Shown: piece after piece, positions 1 through 8,838 of the stretch
Position numbering within the stretch: position 1 is the first letter of the stretch
Layout: each line of letters opens with the position of its first letter
Assembly: GCA_003446015.1 (NCBI GenBank)
Contig: DMBU01000139.1
Location: 1-46,578, forward strand
Source: Bacteroidales bacterium
GTDB lineage: Bacteria > Bacteroidota > Bacteroidia > Bacteroidales > UBA12077
Length of the DNA stretch: 46,578 nucleotides
Direction: 5' to 3'
Made by a program: the position numbers and the translations under genes
Notes under the pieces: generated by a model
What the model was told of the DNA's origin: nothing
What the model saw: the letters and a program-made list of their open reading frames with translations, nothing else
The model's database searches: none

Positions 1-28
1 TTACAATAAATCCTAAAGATATTTTATC

Positions 29-1282
29 ATGAAAAAAGCAATAAAAATTTTATTAATCATAATTGGAGTTGTTTTAATTGCTCTTGTAGGAATAGTTGGT
101 TATTTCTATGTTTCATATAACAATTATTCTTTTAACGACGGGTTTCAGGTGAATGAAAAAAATCTGTCGTATTATAACGAATCTTATGAAGAAGCACGTA
201 GCGATTTTCTTTTAAAATCAAATGAAATTGCTTTAAAATATCCCGACTCTAGAACGTTTAAAATACCAGTATCGAGCAATGTTGATACAAACTTAAGCAT
301 TGATTTCTGTTATATACGAGCTTCACAAAAAACGGATAAGATATTTATTTTAAGTTCAGGAGTGCATGGTGTTGAAGGTCATGTTGGAAGTGCTGTACAG
401 CTTTATTTTATGGACAATTACATCAACGATAGTTTACTGAATAAAACAAATGTTTTACTCATTCATGCCGTAAATCCTTATGGGTTTAAATTCACAAGGC
501 GTGTAACCGAAAATAATGTTGATTTAAATCGAAACAGTGATATTGACAAAGATTTATTCTCAAAAACAAACGAAGGTTATCCAAAGGTTTATGATTTAAT
601 AAATCCTGAAGGTAAAGCAAATGCAGGGAGTTTAGCAAATCGATTTTTCTTTATAAAATCCATAGTCGCAATTGCAAAAGAATCAATGCCTGTGTTAAGG
701 CAAGCTGTTTTGCAAGGCCAGTACGAACATCCAACAGGATTGTATTTTGGAGGAAAAGATTTTGAACCCCAGATTAAAGATATGGTAATTAGCATAGATA
801 CAATTTGCGACGCATACCAAACAATTTTTGCAATTGATTTACATACGGGTTATGGCGAAAGAGCGAAATTACATTTATTTCCAAACCCCGTAGACGAACC
901 AGTGAAAAAACGTATGGAAGATGTTTTCGAAGGATTTCATATCGATTGGGGCGATTCGGATAAATTCTATACTTATTCTGGAGATTTTGTGACATATATT
1001 CAGAAAATCAATAGTGATAAAATTTTTATTCCAATGCTTTTCGAGTATGGAACCATGGATAGTCAAACAACAATAGGTTCCATAAAATCATTACATACCA
1101 TGATTCTGGAAAATCAGGCTGAACAATATGCTTATAAATCAGAAGAAGATCGTGAGAAAATAAAGTTTGATTTTATGGAGATGTATAATCCTTCATCTGA
1201 AGCATGGAGAAGTCATATTATTGATGAAACCAAAATCATTTTCGACAAATCATTAAAGCGATTTACAGAATTGGAATTTTAG
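29..1282 (+). CDS. DUF2817 / M14-like zinc carboxypeptidase family protein, membrane anchored
   Basis: Predicted 417-residue hydrolase of the DUF2817 family, related to M14 zinc carboxypeptidases. Residues 5-29 form one N-terminal hydrophobic segment that probably anchors the protein in the inner membrane with the enzyme domain outside. The motif GVHGVEG puts the first two zinc ligands at H113 and E116, and DLHTGYG gives the third at H272. A conserved NPYGF followed by VDLNRN, typical of the family, lies at about 149-169, and a late Glu in LFEYGT is the likely catalytic base. The ATG fits the hydrophobic start. The substrate is unknown: family members are annotated only by fold, so peptidase activity is inferred. 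It stands alone; the next gene begins 99 bases on. Confidence 0.8.
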   Translation: MKKAIKILLIIIGVVLIALVGIVGYFYVSYNNYSFNDGFQVNEKNLSYYNESYEEARSDFLLKSNEIALKYPDSRTFKIPVSSNVDTNLSIDFCYIRASQKTDKIFILSSGVHGVEGHVGSAVQLYFMDNYINDSLLNKTNVLLIHAVNPYGFKFTRRVTENNVDLNRNSDIDKDLFSKTNEGYPKVYDLINPEGKANAGSLANRFFFIKSIVAIAKESMPVLRQAVLQGQYEHPTGLYFGGKDFEPQIKDMVISIDTICDAYQTIFAIDLHTGYGERAKLHLFPNPVDEPVKKRMEDVFEGFHIDWGDSDKFYTYSGDFVTYIQKINSDKIFIPMLFEYGTMDSQTTIGSIKSLHTMILENQAEQYAYKSEEDREKIKFDFMEMYNPSSEAWRSHIIDETKIIFDKSLKRFTELEF

Positions 1283-1381
1283 TAAACCCGAAAATACAAT
1301 TTTTTATTGCAGATATTCCGTAATAAGTCAAAATATAATGAATACCAATTCGTTATATGTAAAACTTTAGTGTGTCTCTGA

Positions 1382-2014
1382 ATGAAAAAGACAATCCTGA
1401 CTATTTTGTTTCTGACATTTTTTGTAGTACTGAGTTTAGCTCAGAAGTATGGATTTGATGCAGGTTTATTTTTTTGTTTAAACGGAATTCATATCGAAGG
1501 AGATAATGAAGTACTTTATAATTCTTCAAACGGAATTATTTGGGGAACAGGAGGAATATCTGCTGGTTTAACCGTTAAAAGAAATTTTACTGAAAACTTT
1601 TACTGGACGTTTGATTTGCGTTATATCAGAAAAGGAAGTATTTATGAATTTACCAATATTCAGGGTGTTCAGGACTTTGAATCAATAAAATTGGATTATG
1701 CTGAATTGCCTATTTCCATTGGATACGAAATAAAGCTGGAAAAACGGAATCTGTATTTTGAATTGGGGGCAGCAATTTCAAAATTGTTAAATTCAGAAAA
1801 GCTGGTAAGTGATTATAGCTATGGACAAGATATTTCTTTGTTCGATCAGTTTAAAGATTATGATTATTCTTTTCTTGGCGCATTAAAATTTTCACTAAAC
1901 AAAAAAGATAATGTCATTTTTGGATTGCGTGTTGAACGTTCATTCCTTTCTATTCATGAAAAGTATCAACTTTATAATTTTGATTACGGAATAGAATTTA
2001 GTTATTATTTTTAG
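1382..2014 (+). CDS. Outer-membrane beta-barrel protein (PorT-like)
   Basis: A 210-residue protein with a clear signal peptide (MKKTILTILFLTFFVVLSLAQ, residues 1-20 or so) and then alternating aromatic and polar strands such as NFYWTFDLRYI and IGYEIKL, ending in FSYYF. The terminal aromatic residue is characteristic of outer-membrane barrels recognised by BAM. The size suggests an eight-strand barrel of the type annotated as porin family / PorT in Bacteroidota. It has no enzymatic motif. Function is unknown; assignment rests on the signal peptide, strand pattern and C-terminal Phe. Confidence 0.7.
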   Translation: MKKTILTILFLTFFVVLSLAQKYGFDAGLFFCLNGIHIEGDNEVLYNSSNGIIWGTGGISAGLTVKRNFTENFYWTFDLRYIRKGSIYEFTNIQGVQDFESIKLDYAELPISIGYEIKLEKRNLYFELGAAISKLLNSEKLVSDYSYGQDISLFDQFKDYDYSFLGALKFSLNKKDNVIFGLRVERSFLSIHEKYQLYNFDYGIEFSYYF

Positions 2015-2055
2015 TGTTCATATTTATTTGCAACATTTGTATAAAGAATTAAAAT

Positions 2056-2550
2056 ATGAATACAGAAAATAACATAGCAGCCAAAGAATTTATCCAAAAA
2101 GTTTTTATCGATGAAATAGGTCGGCTTGTTGAGGCTGGATTTTACCATTTTGCTTTTGTAATTATGGCTCAGGGACTGGAAACCTTGGGAAGCTTTTTAG
2201 ATTCAAAGCCATTGAAAGCCCGTGAACAATCAAAACTTCGTTTTTCGCATGCTATTAATCGCTTAATGCCAAAGCAATATGCTGGCTTGAATAATAATCA
2301 TCGATTATATGATCAGCTTAGAGCAAGTTTAGCTCATACTTTTACGGTAAGCCTCCAAATTTATTTAACCTCAAAGAGCGATCCTGTTTTAGGGAAGAAT
2401 CATCTTCAGGAAATTGACAGCAAATTAATTCTGGTGGCAGAAGATTTTTATGAAGATTTCAAAAAAGCATGCGAACGACTTATGGAAGGTATGGAAAAAG
2501 GAATCATCCCGGATAAAAAAATAAATGCTGAGTTTTATTATACATTCTAG
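2056..2550 (+). CDS. Conserved hypothetical soluble protein
   Basis: A 164-residue, mostly helical cytoplasmic protein with no signal peptide or membrane segment. I do not recognise the family with confidence. The middle (about residues 70-95, with LRFSHAINRLMP and DQLRASLAHTF) has the look of a HEPN-like helical bundle, where R..LAH resembles the R-x4-6-H motif of HEPN ribonucleases, but this is only a suggestion. It lies 41 bases after the barrel gene and about 100 bases before the HigB-HigA pair, reading the same way. Codon use looks like that of its neighbours. Confidence 0.6.
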   Translation: MNTENNIAAKEFIQKVFIDEIGRLVEAGFYHFAFVIMAQGLETLGSFLDSKPLKAREQSKLRFSHAINRLMPKQYAGLNNNHRLYDQLRASLAHTFTVSLQIYLTSKSDPVLGKNHLQEIDSKLILVAEDFYEDFKKACERLMEGMEKGIIPDKKINAEFYYTF

Positions 2551-2613
2551 ATGTGAGAATTTGTGAAGGAGCAAAAAACAAACATTTGTTCTGATTATTT
2601 CCGAACTGTTTAT

Positions 2614-2621
2614 TACCTTTG
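2614..2621 (+). promoter_or_regulatory. Bacteroidota -7 element (TACCTTTG) ahead of higB
   Basis: TACCTTTG matches TAnnTTTG and lies 26 bases before the proposed TTG start of higB, so transcription would begin near 2628 with a very short leader. A TTTG at 2585-2588 is too far upstream (25-base spacer) to be an ideal -33 element. Confidence 0.45.
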
Positions 2622-2647
2622 CGTCAGAATGAATAAAAAAGAATGAT

Positions 2648-2989
2648 TTGAAAATCATAAATAAACACATTCTGGGTAAACTGATTAGGAAAAACCAAGG
2701 AAATTCAAAATTGGTGAAAGCTGTCCATCAATTAATTTCTGAAATTGAAGAAAGTAATTGGAAAACGCCTCAAGATTTAACCGAAAAACGACCCGATGCA
2801 GATTGTGTTTATGGTGGTGAATTTTATTTCTTCAATATCAGTATACATAGGACTTTGATTCTTGTTGAGTTTGAAGAAAACGGAGAAGCAACGATTGTTT
2901 GGGCAGGTAGTCATGATGATTATGAACTGACTTTTAAAAACAATCGAAATGTAATTAAAAAATGGCTAAGAAATAATAACTGGATTTAA
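2648..2989 (+). CDS. higB: Type II toxin HigB (RelE-like mRNA interferase)
   Basis: A 113-residue toxin of the HigB family (RelE/ParE superfold) that cleaves mRNA on the ribosome. The body shows the family pattern: DADCVYGGEFYFFNI in the middle, then an IVWAGSHDDYE segment near the end and a basic C-terminal tail (KKWLRNNNWI). The reading frame has no ATG: an in-frame stop lies at 2630-2632, so the TTG at 2648 is the most likely start, with ATA at 2633 the only other candidate. The HTH antitoxin gene follows 11 bases later, the toxin-first order of HigBA systems. A weak or non-ATG start would fit low toxin synthesis. Confidence 0.85.
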   Translation: MKIINKHILGKLIRKNQGNSKLVKAVHQLISEIEESNWKTPQDLTEKRPDADCVYGGEFYFFNISIHRTLILVEFEENGEATIVWAGSHDDYELTFKNNRNVIKKWLRNNNWI

Positions 2990-3000
2990 AATATAAAATC

Positions 3001-3552
3001 ATGAAAGACATTCTTGATATAAAAGAGGTTGAAAAAATTGAAAGATTAGAGAATGAGTATGATTTGGAAAAGGCATCACTACTTGAACGAAAATTGCGTT
3101 TAATGATAGATGAGAATCCGGATTTGAAACCTATTCGAAAAAAGCTTCGTGATTTGATTAAAGAATACGAAGATAGAGAATGGTCGGATTTTGATAACAT
3201 AACTGATTCACAAGTAGAGGAGTCTGATAAGGCAGAGGAGATTGTGAGCTATGAACAGAGATTTATCAATAAACGGAAAGATTCAATTAGAAAAAAACTC
3301 AAGGAATATGATATGACCCAACAAGATTTAGGTGTTATATTAGGACATCCTAAAACATATATGAGTGAGTTGATAAATGGAGTATCTCAGTTTACACTTA
3401 AAGATTTGGTAATTATCCATCGGATTTTAAGAATAAGCCTGGAAATATTGATTCCTACTTTTCTTCAATCAGAAACAAGGGATAAAGTCAGGGAATCGAT
3501 TAGAAAATTAAATAAACCAAAACTTGGATTGAGAAAGACTAAATTGGTATGA
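3001..3552 (+). CDS. higA: Antitoxin HigA (XRE-family HTH)
   Basis: A 183-residue antitoxin partner of the upstream HigB. The helix-turn-helix lies at about residues 95-155 (MTQQDLGVILGHPKTYMSEL), the XRE fold that binds the operon's own promoter. Residues 1-90 are charged and helical, rich in Glu, Lys and Arg; this extension is long for a HigA, whose usual length is about 100-140 residues, and probably wraps the toxin. Start ATG, 11 bases after higB. Autorepression of the promoter at about 2614 is expected from family knowledge and has not been shown here. Confidence 0.85.
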   Translation: MKDILDIKEVEKIERLENEYDLEKASLLERKLRLMIDENPDLKPIRKKLRDLIKEYEDREWSDFDNITDSQVEESDKAEEIVSYEQRFINKRKDSIRKKLKEYDMTQQDLGVILGHPKTYMSELINGVSQFTLKDLVIIHRILRISLEILIPTFLQSETRDKVRESIRKLNKPKLGLRKTKLV

Positions 3553-3573
3553 TAACTAACTAAATTTAAAAAC

Positions 3574-3795
3574 ATGAAAATTCGTAAAAAAGGATATTGG
3601 ATTTTGTTTCTTCTAACCTTAACTTTCACCTTACTTGCATTGTTTACATTAATACCTTCTGACAGAGCGAGTAAAATTTGTTTATTAGGGTACAAAGCAC
3701 ATTGCACATTCACTCCTGTAAGTACAATTATTTGTGCTATACCCGCAGGAATAACTTGTTTTATTCGCAAACGATTTTTCGTTTCATACAAATAA
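3574..3795 (+). CDS. Small membrane protein, unknown function
   Basis: A 73-residue protein with two predicted transmembrane helices (about residues 8-26 and 48-64) joined by a loop with the two-Cys segment CLLGYKAHC. A basic N-terminus (MKIRKK) and basic C-terminal end (RKRFF) suggest both ends face the cytoplasm. It begins 21 bases after higA on the same strand and could be cotranscribed with it. The Cys-containing loop between two helices argues for a real gene. No function is known to me. Confidence 0.6.
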   Translation: MKIRKKGYWILFLLTLTFTLLALFTLIPSDRASKICLLGYKAHCTFTPVSTIICAIPAGITCFIRKRFFVSYK

Positions 3796-3797
3796 AA

Positions 3798-4178
3798 CTA
3801 TTCGAGTTCTTTCATTTCAAAAGGAATATTGACGATGGATTGGTATTCCAATCCTTTTTCTTCGATTAATTTATCGCCGGGTTCGAAATACCAGCTAACT
3901 TTTATTTCACTACCTGTTTCTTTTATTTTTGCAAATTCAATAAAAAGCTGGTAAATCATTTTAGCCGATGAGGAATTAAAATATTCGAACCTACAGATCA
4001 AATGAGTTGATTTATTTGGATTTTGGATATATCTCTCTATCCAATCAAAAATAGGAGTAAAAAATTTAGTTGAATCTTCCGGTAAGGAATTTCCCGAAAT
4101 TTCGAATCGATTATTTTTTTGATCGAATAAAACTTCAGGAGTATCTCTTGTTCCTTTAAATTCAATATTTTCAAGCAT
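3798..4178 (-). CDS. SiaC-family regulatory phosphoprotein (DUF1987)
   Basis: A 126-residue protein of the DUF1987/SiaC family. In Pseudomonas aeruginosa SiaC is phosphorylated by the SiaB kinase and dephosphorylated by SiaA, and its unphosphorylated form activates the diguanylate cyclase SiaD. The family hallmarks are visible: TPEVLFD near the start, then FEYFNSSSAK at about 64-73, where S69 occupies the place of the phosphorylated Thr (T68) of SiaC. The upstream gene, 11 bases away on the same strand, is the matching kinase. No GGDEF protein lies in this window, so the downstream target here is unknown. Confidence 0.85.
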   Translation of the reverse strand: MLENIEFKGTRDTPEVLFDQKNNRFEISGNSLPEDSTKFFTPIFDWIERYIQNPNKSTHLICRFEYFNSSSAKMIYQLFIEFAKIKETGSEIKVSWYFEPGDKLIEEKGLEYQSIVNIPFEMKELE

Positions 4179-4189
4179 GAATAGTTATA

Positions 4190-5299
4190 TTAAGCAATTA
4201 CATTAAAAGATAAAAATGATTTTTGATCATCAATTTTTTGAATAGAGTAATTAATAGGAGAAATAAGCCTGCGGGCAATGTCAATAAGGCCAATTCCTGC
4301 TCCGGTATTGTTTGGAATGTTTCGTTCTCTTAATTTGTTAAGATATAGTTCCTTTAGTTCTTTGCCATTGTGACTGTTTACAAAGTCTAACTGCTTTTTA
4401 AGGGCATTAATCTCATCATTTTTAATCAGATTACCTGTATTAACAACAAAATAATTATCAGATTTCCCAATAAGAAATATTCCTTCTTTTTTGTCACCTT
4501 CCTTTAAACAGTGGCGACTTATATTTTGCAATAACTCAACTAAAATATGAAAGATTTTCTTTTTTGATACAGCATCCTTTTTTTCTCTCTGAAGGTTTTC
4601 TTCAATAATTTTAAGTACCGGGAAAATAGCGTCCTGGGAGAAATCTCCTTTATGAATTACAAGAATATTTTCCTGTATCATTTTTTGATGATAACTGATA
4701 GCTTCAGCAATCTTAAAGGAACAATCGCCTTGGCAATCACATTCTTCTAAGTTTGATTTTAAGATAATTTGATTATAAAAAAGAGCAAACTTCTCGTCAA
4801 AATCATTAAAAACATACTCTAATTTTTGTCCAGATTTACGTGCCATTTCAATTAAGCCTAATCCTGCACCTCCTTTATCCGAGATTTCCTCATTCTCCAG
4901 AACTTCTCTGTACAAAGCTTTCAGTTCATCTTTATCAAGACTATTAACTTTTTCAAGCTGACGTTCTAAGTTTTCAATCTTGCTGTTTTCAATTAAATTA
5001 CCAGAAGTGATATAATAAGTGTCCTGCCAGTTTTTAGTTAGAAAAAACCCTTCATTTGTAGATGCATGAACTTTGCCATCAAGCGACTCGCCATGTCTGA
5101 CAATATTCTGAAAACATTCGGCCATCAGGAAGGATGCCTTCTTTTTCATCTTAGAAAGAGAGTCGATGTTATCAATGTTATACTCACTTAACTCAATAAG
5201 TTTATTGGTGATCTCATCACTAAAATCACCATTATATAACAGACAGAGGTTGTCTTCCTTTATTCGGTCAAAAAACCAAAATGTCGAATTGATATTCAT
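4190..5299 (-). CDS. Tandem SiaB-family protein kinase (two GHKL-like domains)
   Basis: Two consecutive copies of the SiaB-type kinase domain in one chain of about 369 residues; ordinary SiaB proteins are about half this length. Each copy has an N-box and a glycine-rich G-box: AECFQNIVRHG and KGGAGLGLIEMAR in the first, VELLQNISRHC and NTGAGIGLIDIARR in the second. A Cys-rich linker (EECDCQGDC) joins them. Both copies keep the Glu-Asn pair of the N-box and the G-x-G-x-G of the ATP lid, so neither looks obviously dead. The frame could start at a TTG at 5323, but the ATG at 5299 is preferred. It is followed 11 bases later by the SiaC-type substrate gene. Confidence 0.85.
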   Translation of the reverse strand: MNINSTFWFFDRIKEDNLCLLYNGDFSDEITNKLIELSEYNIDNIDSLSKMKKKASFLMAECFQNIVRHGESLDGKVHASTNEGFFLTKNWQDTYYITSGNLIENSKIENLERQLEKVNSLDKDELKALYREVLENEEISDKGGAGLGLIEMARKSGQKLEYVFNDFDEKFALFYNQIILKSNLEECDCQGDCSFKIAEAISYHQKMIQENILVIHKGDFSQDAIFPVLKIIEENLQREKKDAVSKKKIFHILVELLQNISRHCLKEGDKKEGIFLIGKSDNYFVVNTGNLIKNDEINALKKQLDFVNSHNGKELKELYLNKLRERNIPNNTGAGIGLIDIARRLISPINYSIQKIDDQKSFLSFNVIA

Positions 5300-5430
5300 A
5301 AACAGCCCGGGTTGGATTACCAAACATTTACTAAAATAAAGGAAAATTTCTGAAAAGCACTAATTTTTACATTGAAATTCTATTTTATTAAAGCAATTTA
5401 TACAAATTACCGATTTGACGCAACATTTAG

Positions 5431-5438
5431 TATTTTTG
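5431..5438 (+). promoter_or_regulatory. Bacteroidota -7 element (TATTTTTG)
   Basis: TATTTTTG fits TAnnTTTG and lies 29 bases before the start of the oxidoreductase gene, giving a leader of about 20 bases. I see no TTTG at the ideal 19-20 base distance upstream, so the promoter is only half supported. Confidence 0.35.
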
Positions 5439-5467
5439 ATAGATATTTAATTTTTTACATATAAGGT

Positions 5468-6424
5468 ATGAAAGCAGCAATAATTAATCAATTTGGTGGG
5501 CCTAAGGTTTTTGAAATAAGAGATATCGAAAGACCTGAGATTAAAGCCGATCAGATTTTAATAAAAGTAATAACTGTAAGTATTAATCCCATTGATTGGA
5601 AGCAACGAAAAGGAAATCATAAATTTATTCTGGGCTCTCCTTTTCCGATTGTATTAGGTTATGATGTTTGCGGTGAAGTTGAGGAAGCTGGAACCGGAAT
5701 CACTAAATTTAAAAATGGCGATATTGTTTTTGGCGTTTTAGATAATAAATATGGAGGGGCAATGGCAGAATATGCTGTTGGTCATGAGAATTGTTTTTCC
5801 ATAAAACCAGATAACATTTCAAATGAAGAAGCTGCTGCATTTCCGATGGTTTCTTTAACTTCACTGCAAGCATTGAGAGATACAGTTAATTTAAAACCTG
5901 AACAAACCATTTTAATAAATGGCGCTTCCGGAGGTGTAGGACATGTTGCAATTCAAATAGCTAAAATTTTAGGGGCGAGGGTTATAGCCGTGTCCAGCAC
6001 ACAAAGTAAAGATTTTGTTGAACAGTTTAAACCCGATCTTTTTATTGATTATAAAACGCAGGATATTTTAAAACTGGATATGAAAGTAGATATTTTCTTT
6101 GATGTAGCTGCGAATTATACTTTCCCAAAAACAAAACACCTCTTAAACCCTGGTGGAGTATACTTAAATTTAGAATATATCAACACATTGAAAAAGATGC
6201 CGGTTAATTGGCTACATCAATTATTCTCGAAAGGGAAAAAAGCCAGGTCATTATTAATGAAACATAATAACGCTGACTTAGATTTAATTTCTCAATGGAT
6301 AATTGAAAATAAACTAAGAATAAGCTTAGATAAAACTTTCACCTTAGAAAAAATTTCTGATGCGCACGAATATGCACAGCAAGGGCACAATAAAGGTAAG
6401 AATGTTGTTGTTATTAGTAATTAA
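5468..6424 (+). CDS. NAD(P)-dependent MDR-family oxidoreductase (quinone reductase-like)
   Basis: A 318-residue medium-chain dehydrogenase/reductase. The N-terminal GroES-like domain (residues 1-130, including VLGYDVCGEVEEAG) precedes a Rossmann domain with the NADP-binding turn NGASGGVGHVAIQIA at about 157-170. It lacks the zinc-binding cysteine cluster of true alcohol dehydrogenases, which points to the zinc-free quinone oxidoreductase / enoyl reductase branch. The substrate cannot be told from sequence. The PBP1A gene begins 11 bases after the stop, so the two may share a transcript although no functional link is evident. Confidence 0.85.
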   Translation: MKAAIINQFGGPKVFEIRDIERPEIKADQILIKVITVSINPIDWKQRKGNHKFILGSPFPIVLGYDVCGEVEEAGTGITKFKNGDIVFGVLDNKYGGAMAEYAVGHENCFSIKPDNISNEEAAAFPMVSLTSLQALRDTVNLKPEQTILINGASGGVGHVAIQIAKILGARVIAVSSTQSKDFVEQFKPDLFIDYKTQDILKLDMKVDIFFDVAANYTFPKTKHLLNPGGVYLNLEYINTLKKMPVNWLHQLFSKGKKARSLLMKHNNADLDLISQWIIENKLRISLDKTFTLEKISDAHEYAQQGHNKGKNVVVISN

Positions 6425-6435
6425 ACTTTCATTAA

Positions 6436-8751
6436 ATGAATCCTGAACAAAAAGTAAATAATAACATTAACTGGAAAAAAATTATTCTGAAGATCTTTGT
6501 GGCCGGAGTATTATTTATCGGAGTTCTTTTATTTACATTAATAATTCTAGTTAAGATCGGAGTCTTTGGATCGTTACCAACTTATGCTGACCTTAGAAAA
6601 ATTAAAAATAACACAGCAACCAATATTTATTCTGTCGATAATAAGTTGTTGGGACGATTTTATTACCAGAATAGGACAAATGCAAAGCTTAACGACATAC
6701 CTGATTATCTTATAAAAGCCTTAGTAGCAACCGAAGATGTTCGTTTTTATAAGCACCATGGAATTGATCCCCGAAGTACATTAAGGGTTCTTGTTAAAAC
6801 AGTTATCTTAATGGACAGGAGATCCGGAGGGGGTAGTACAATAACCCAACAACTTGCAAAGAATTTATTCGGGAGAAGTGATTTGGGAGTATTTACCTAT
6901 CCTGTTGCCAAAATCAGGGAAATGATATTAGCACGACGAATCGAAAAGCTTTATTCCAAAGATGAGATTTTAGAACTTTATTTAAACACCGTTTCGTTTG
7001 GAGAAAATACATATGGAATTGAAACGGCTTCCATCATTTTTTTTAATAAGCAACCTTCCGAACTTAAGATTGAAGAATCAGCCATTTTAGTTGGTTTGTT
7101 AAAAGCGAATACGAGCTATAATCCAAGGACAAATAAAGATGCAGCTCTAAAACGTCGGAATATTGTATTAGGTCAAATGCAAAAGTATGGATATCTGAAA
7201 AAAGAAGAACTTGATTCTATAAAACAAATTCCTATTTCAATTAAATATCGGAAATTAATTTCAACCGAGGGTCCTGCTCCTTATTTTCGTGAATATCTTC
7301 GAAAAGCTTGTGTTAAGATTTTAGAAGACAAGAAAAGACCAGATGGGAGCACATATAATTTATACACAGATGGTTTAAAGATTTACACAACTGTAAATGC
7401 ACAGATGCAGGAATACTTGGAACTGTCTGTTGAAAATCATTTATCGAAACTACAAGTTCAGTTCGATCAGAATTGGAAAGGTGAAGAGCCATGGATTAAG
7501 AATCCAAAATTGGCATTATTGCAGATTGAGCAAAGTCAAGCTTATCAGTCGCTTATTAAAAAAGGATTATCTGTTGATGAGGCTATTGCTAAAATGAAAG
7601 TTCCCCGAAAAACTGAAATTTTTACCTGGGATGGACCTAAAGACACTCTGATTTCTCCTTTGGATTCATTGTTGCATCACTTTAGATTGTTGCAAACCGG
7701 ATCATTAGTTATGAATGGACAAAATGGGGATATATTAGCATGGGTAGGAGGAATAAACTATAAGTATTTTAAATACGATCATATTACTTCAAAAAGGCAA
7801 ACAGGTTCAACGATTAAACCTGTAATATATGCATCAGCGCTTATACATGGAATTAAACCCTGTGATTTTTTCGAAAACGACAGTGTTGTATATGCCGATT
7901 ATGATAACTGGACACCACAAAATTCTGACATCGGATATGGAGGCTATTATTCAGTAAAAGGAGCATTAGCTAATTCTGTAAATACCATAAGTGTTAAGCT
8001 TTTAATGCAGGCAGGGATAGATTCAACAATTATGCTTGCAAACAAAATGGGAATAAGTTCCTATTTACCTCCGGTTCCCTCAATGGCATTGGGAGCAGGA
8101 GAGGTTTCTTTATATGAAATGGTTCAGGCTTATGCCGTTTTTTTAAATAATGGACAGAAGATTGAACCCAGAATAATTCGTCGTATCGAAGATTCAAATG
8201 GCAATGTTTTATATTCAGATGAATCTCACCATCCAACAGATACTGTTTTATCAACAGAAATTGCCCAGACTGTTTTGGCAATGATGCAAGGTGTTGTTGA
8301 TCGTGGGACAGCGAACGGACTCAGATCAATTTGGAAATTTGACAGCGATTTTGTCGGGAAAACAGGAACCACTCAAAACAATACGGATGCCTGGTTTATT
8401 GGCATGAGTCCTAAAATCATAGCTGGTGTATGGGTTGGGGGCGATAATCCGGTTGTTAGGTTTAAAACTACTACATATGGGCAAGGAGCATATTCTGCTC
8501 TTCCAATTTTTGCCAACTTTTTTCAGAAACTTTATAACGATAATAAATATGCTTATTTAAAAAGTGAAAAATTTACAATTTCAGATTCCATTTTGGCACA
8601 ACTTAATTGTAATGACTTCGAAGAAGAGGAAGAACCAAGAATTTTCGAATTGTTTAAAAAAGAAGATGAGAATATTGGAGAATTTATTAAAAGAATCTTT
8701 AATAGGAAAAGAAGACACAGACAAGATCGAGAAAAAGACATGAACGAATAA
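6436..8751 (+). CDS. mrcA: Penicillin-binding protein 1A (bifunctional glycosyltransferase/transpeptidase)
   Basis: A class A penicillin-binding protein of 771 residues that polymerises and cross-links peptidoglycan outside the inner membrane. One N-terminal transmembrane helix (about 18-41) is followed by a GT51 domain with catalytic E100 in ATEDVRFYKHHG and the GGGSTITQQLAKNLF motif. The transpeptidase domain carries all three signature motifs: S458-TIK461 in TGSTIKP, NSVN (S514, N516) and K642-TG in GKTGTTQN. The C-terminus ends in an acidic then strongly basic tail (about 730-771). The length is normal for PBP1A. Confidence 0.93.
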   Translation: MNPEQKVNNNINWKKIILKIFVAGVLFIGVLLFTLIILVKIGVFGSLPTYADLRKIKNNTATNIYSVDNKLLGRFYYQNRTNAKLNDIPDYLIKALVATEDVRFYKHHGIDPRSTLRVLVKTVILMDRRSGGGSTITQQLAKNLFGRSDLGVFTYPVAKIREMILARRIEKLYSKDEILELYLNTVSFGENTYGIETASIIFFNKQPSELKIEESAILVGLLKANTSYNPRTNKDAALKRRNIVLGQMQKYGYLKKEELDSIKQIPISIKYRKLISTEGPAPYFREYLRKACVKILEDKKRPDGSTYNLYTDGLKIYTTVNAQMQEYLELSVENHLSKLQVQFDQNWKGEEPWIKNPKLALLQIEQSQAYQSLIKKGLSVDEAIAKMKVPRKTEIFTWDGPKDTLISPLDSLLHHFRLLQTGSLVMNGQNGDILAWVGGINYKYFKYDHITSKRQTGSTIKPVIYASALIHGIKPCDFFENDSVVYADYDNWTPQNSDIGYGGYYSVKGALANSVNTISVKLLMQAGIDSTIMLANKMGISSYLPPVPSMALGAGEVSLYEMVQAYAVFLNNGQKIEPRIIRRIEDSNGNVLYSDESHHPTDTVLSTEIAQTVLAMMQGVVDRGTANGLRSIWKFDSDFVGKTGTTQNNTDAWFIGMSPKIIAGVWVGGDNPVVRFKTTTYGQGAYSALPIFANFFQKLYNDNKYAYLKSEKFTISDSILAQLNCNDFEEEEEPRIFELFKKEDENIGEFIKRIFNRKRRHRQDREKDMNE

Positions 8752-8838
8752 AATATCTTTAATGCATTTGTTTGCTTTGTAATTATGCTAAAATATCATA
8801 AATTGGTTAAGTGTAGTTTATGAAATAAATCGTGAAAC

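Noticed and set aside
589..1066. Minus-strand frames inside the DUF2817 gene
   Set aside because: Shadow frames without conserved motifs.
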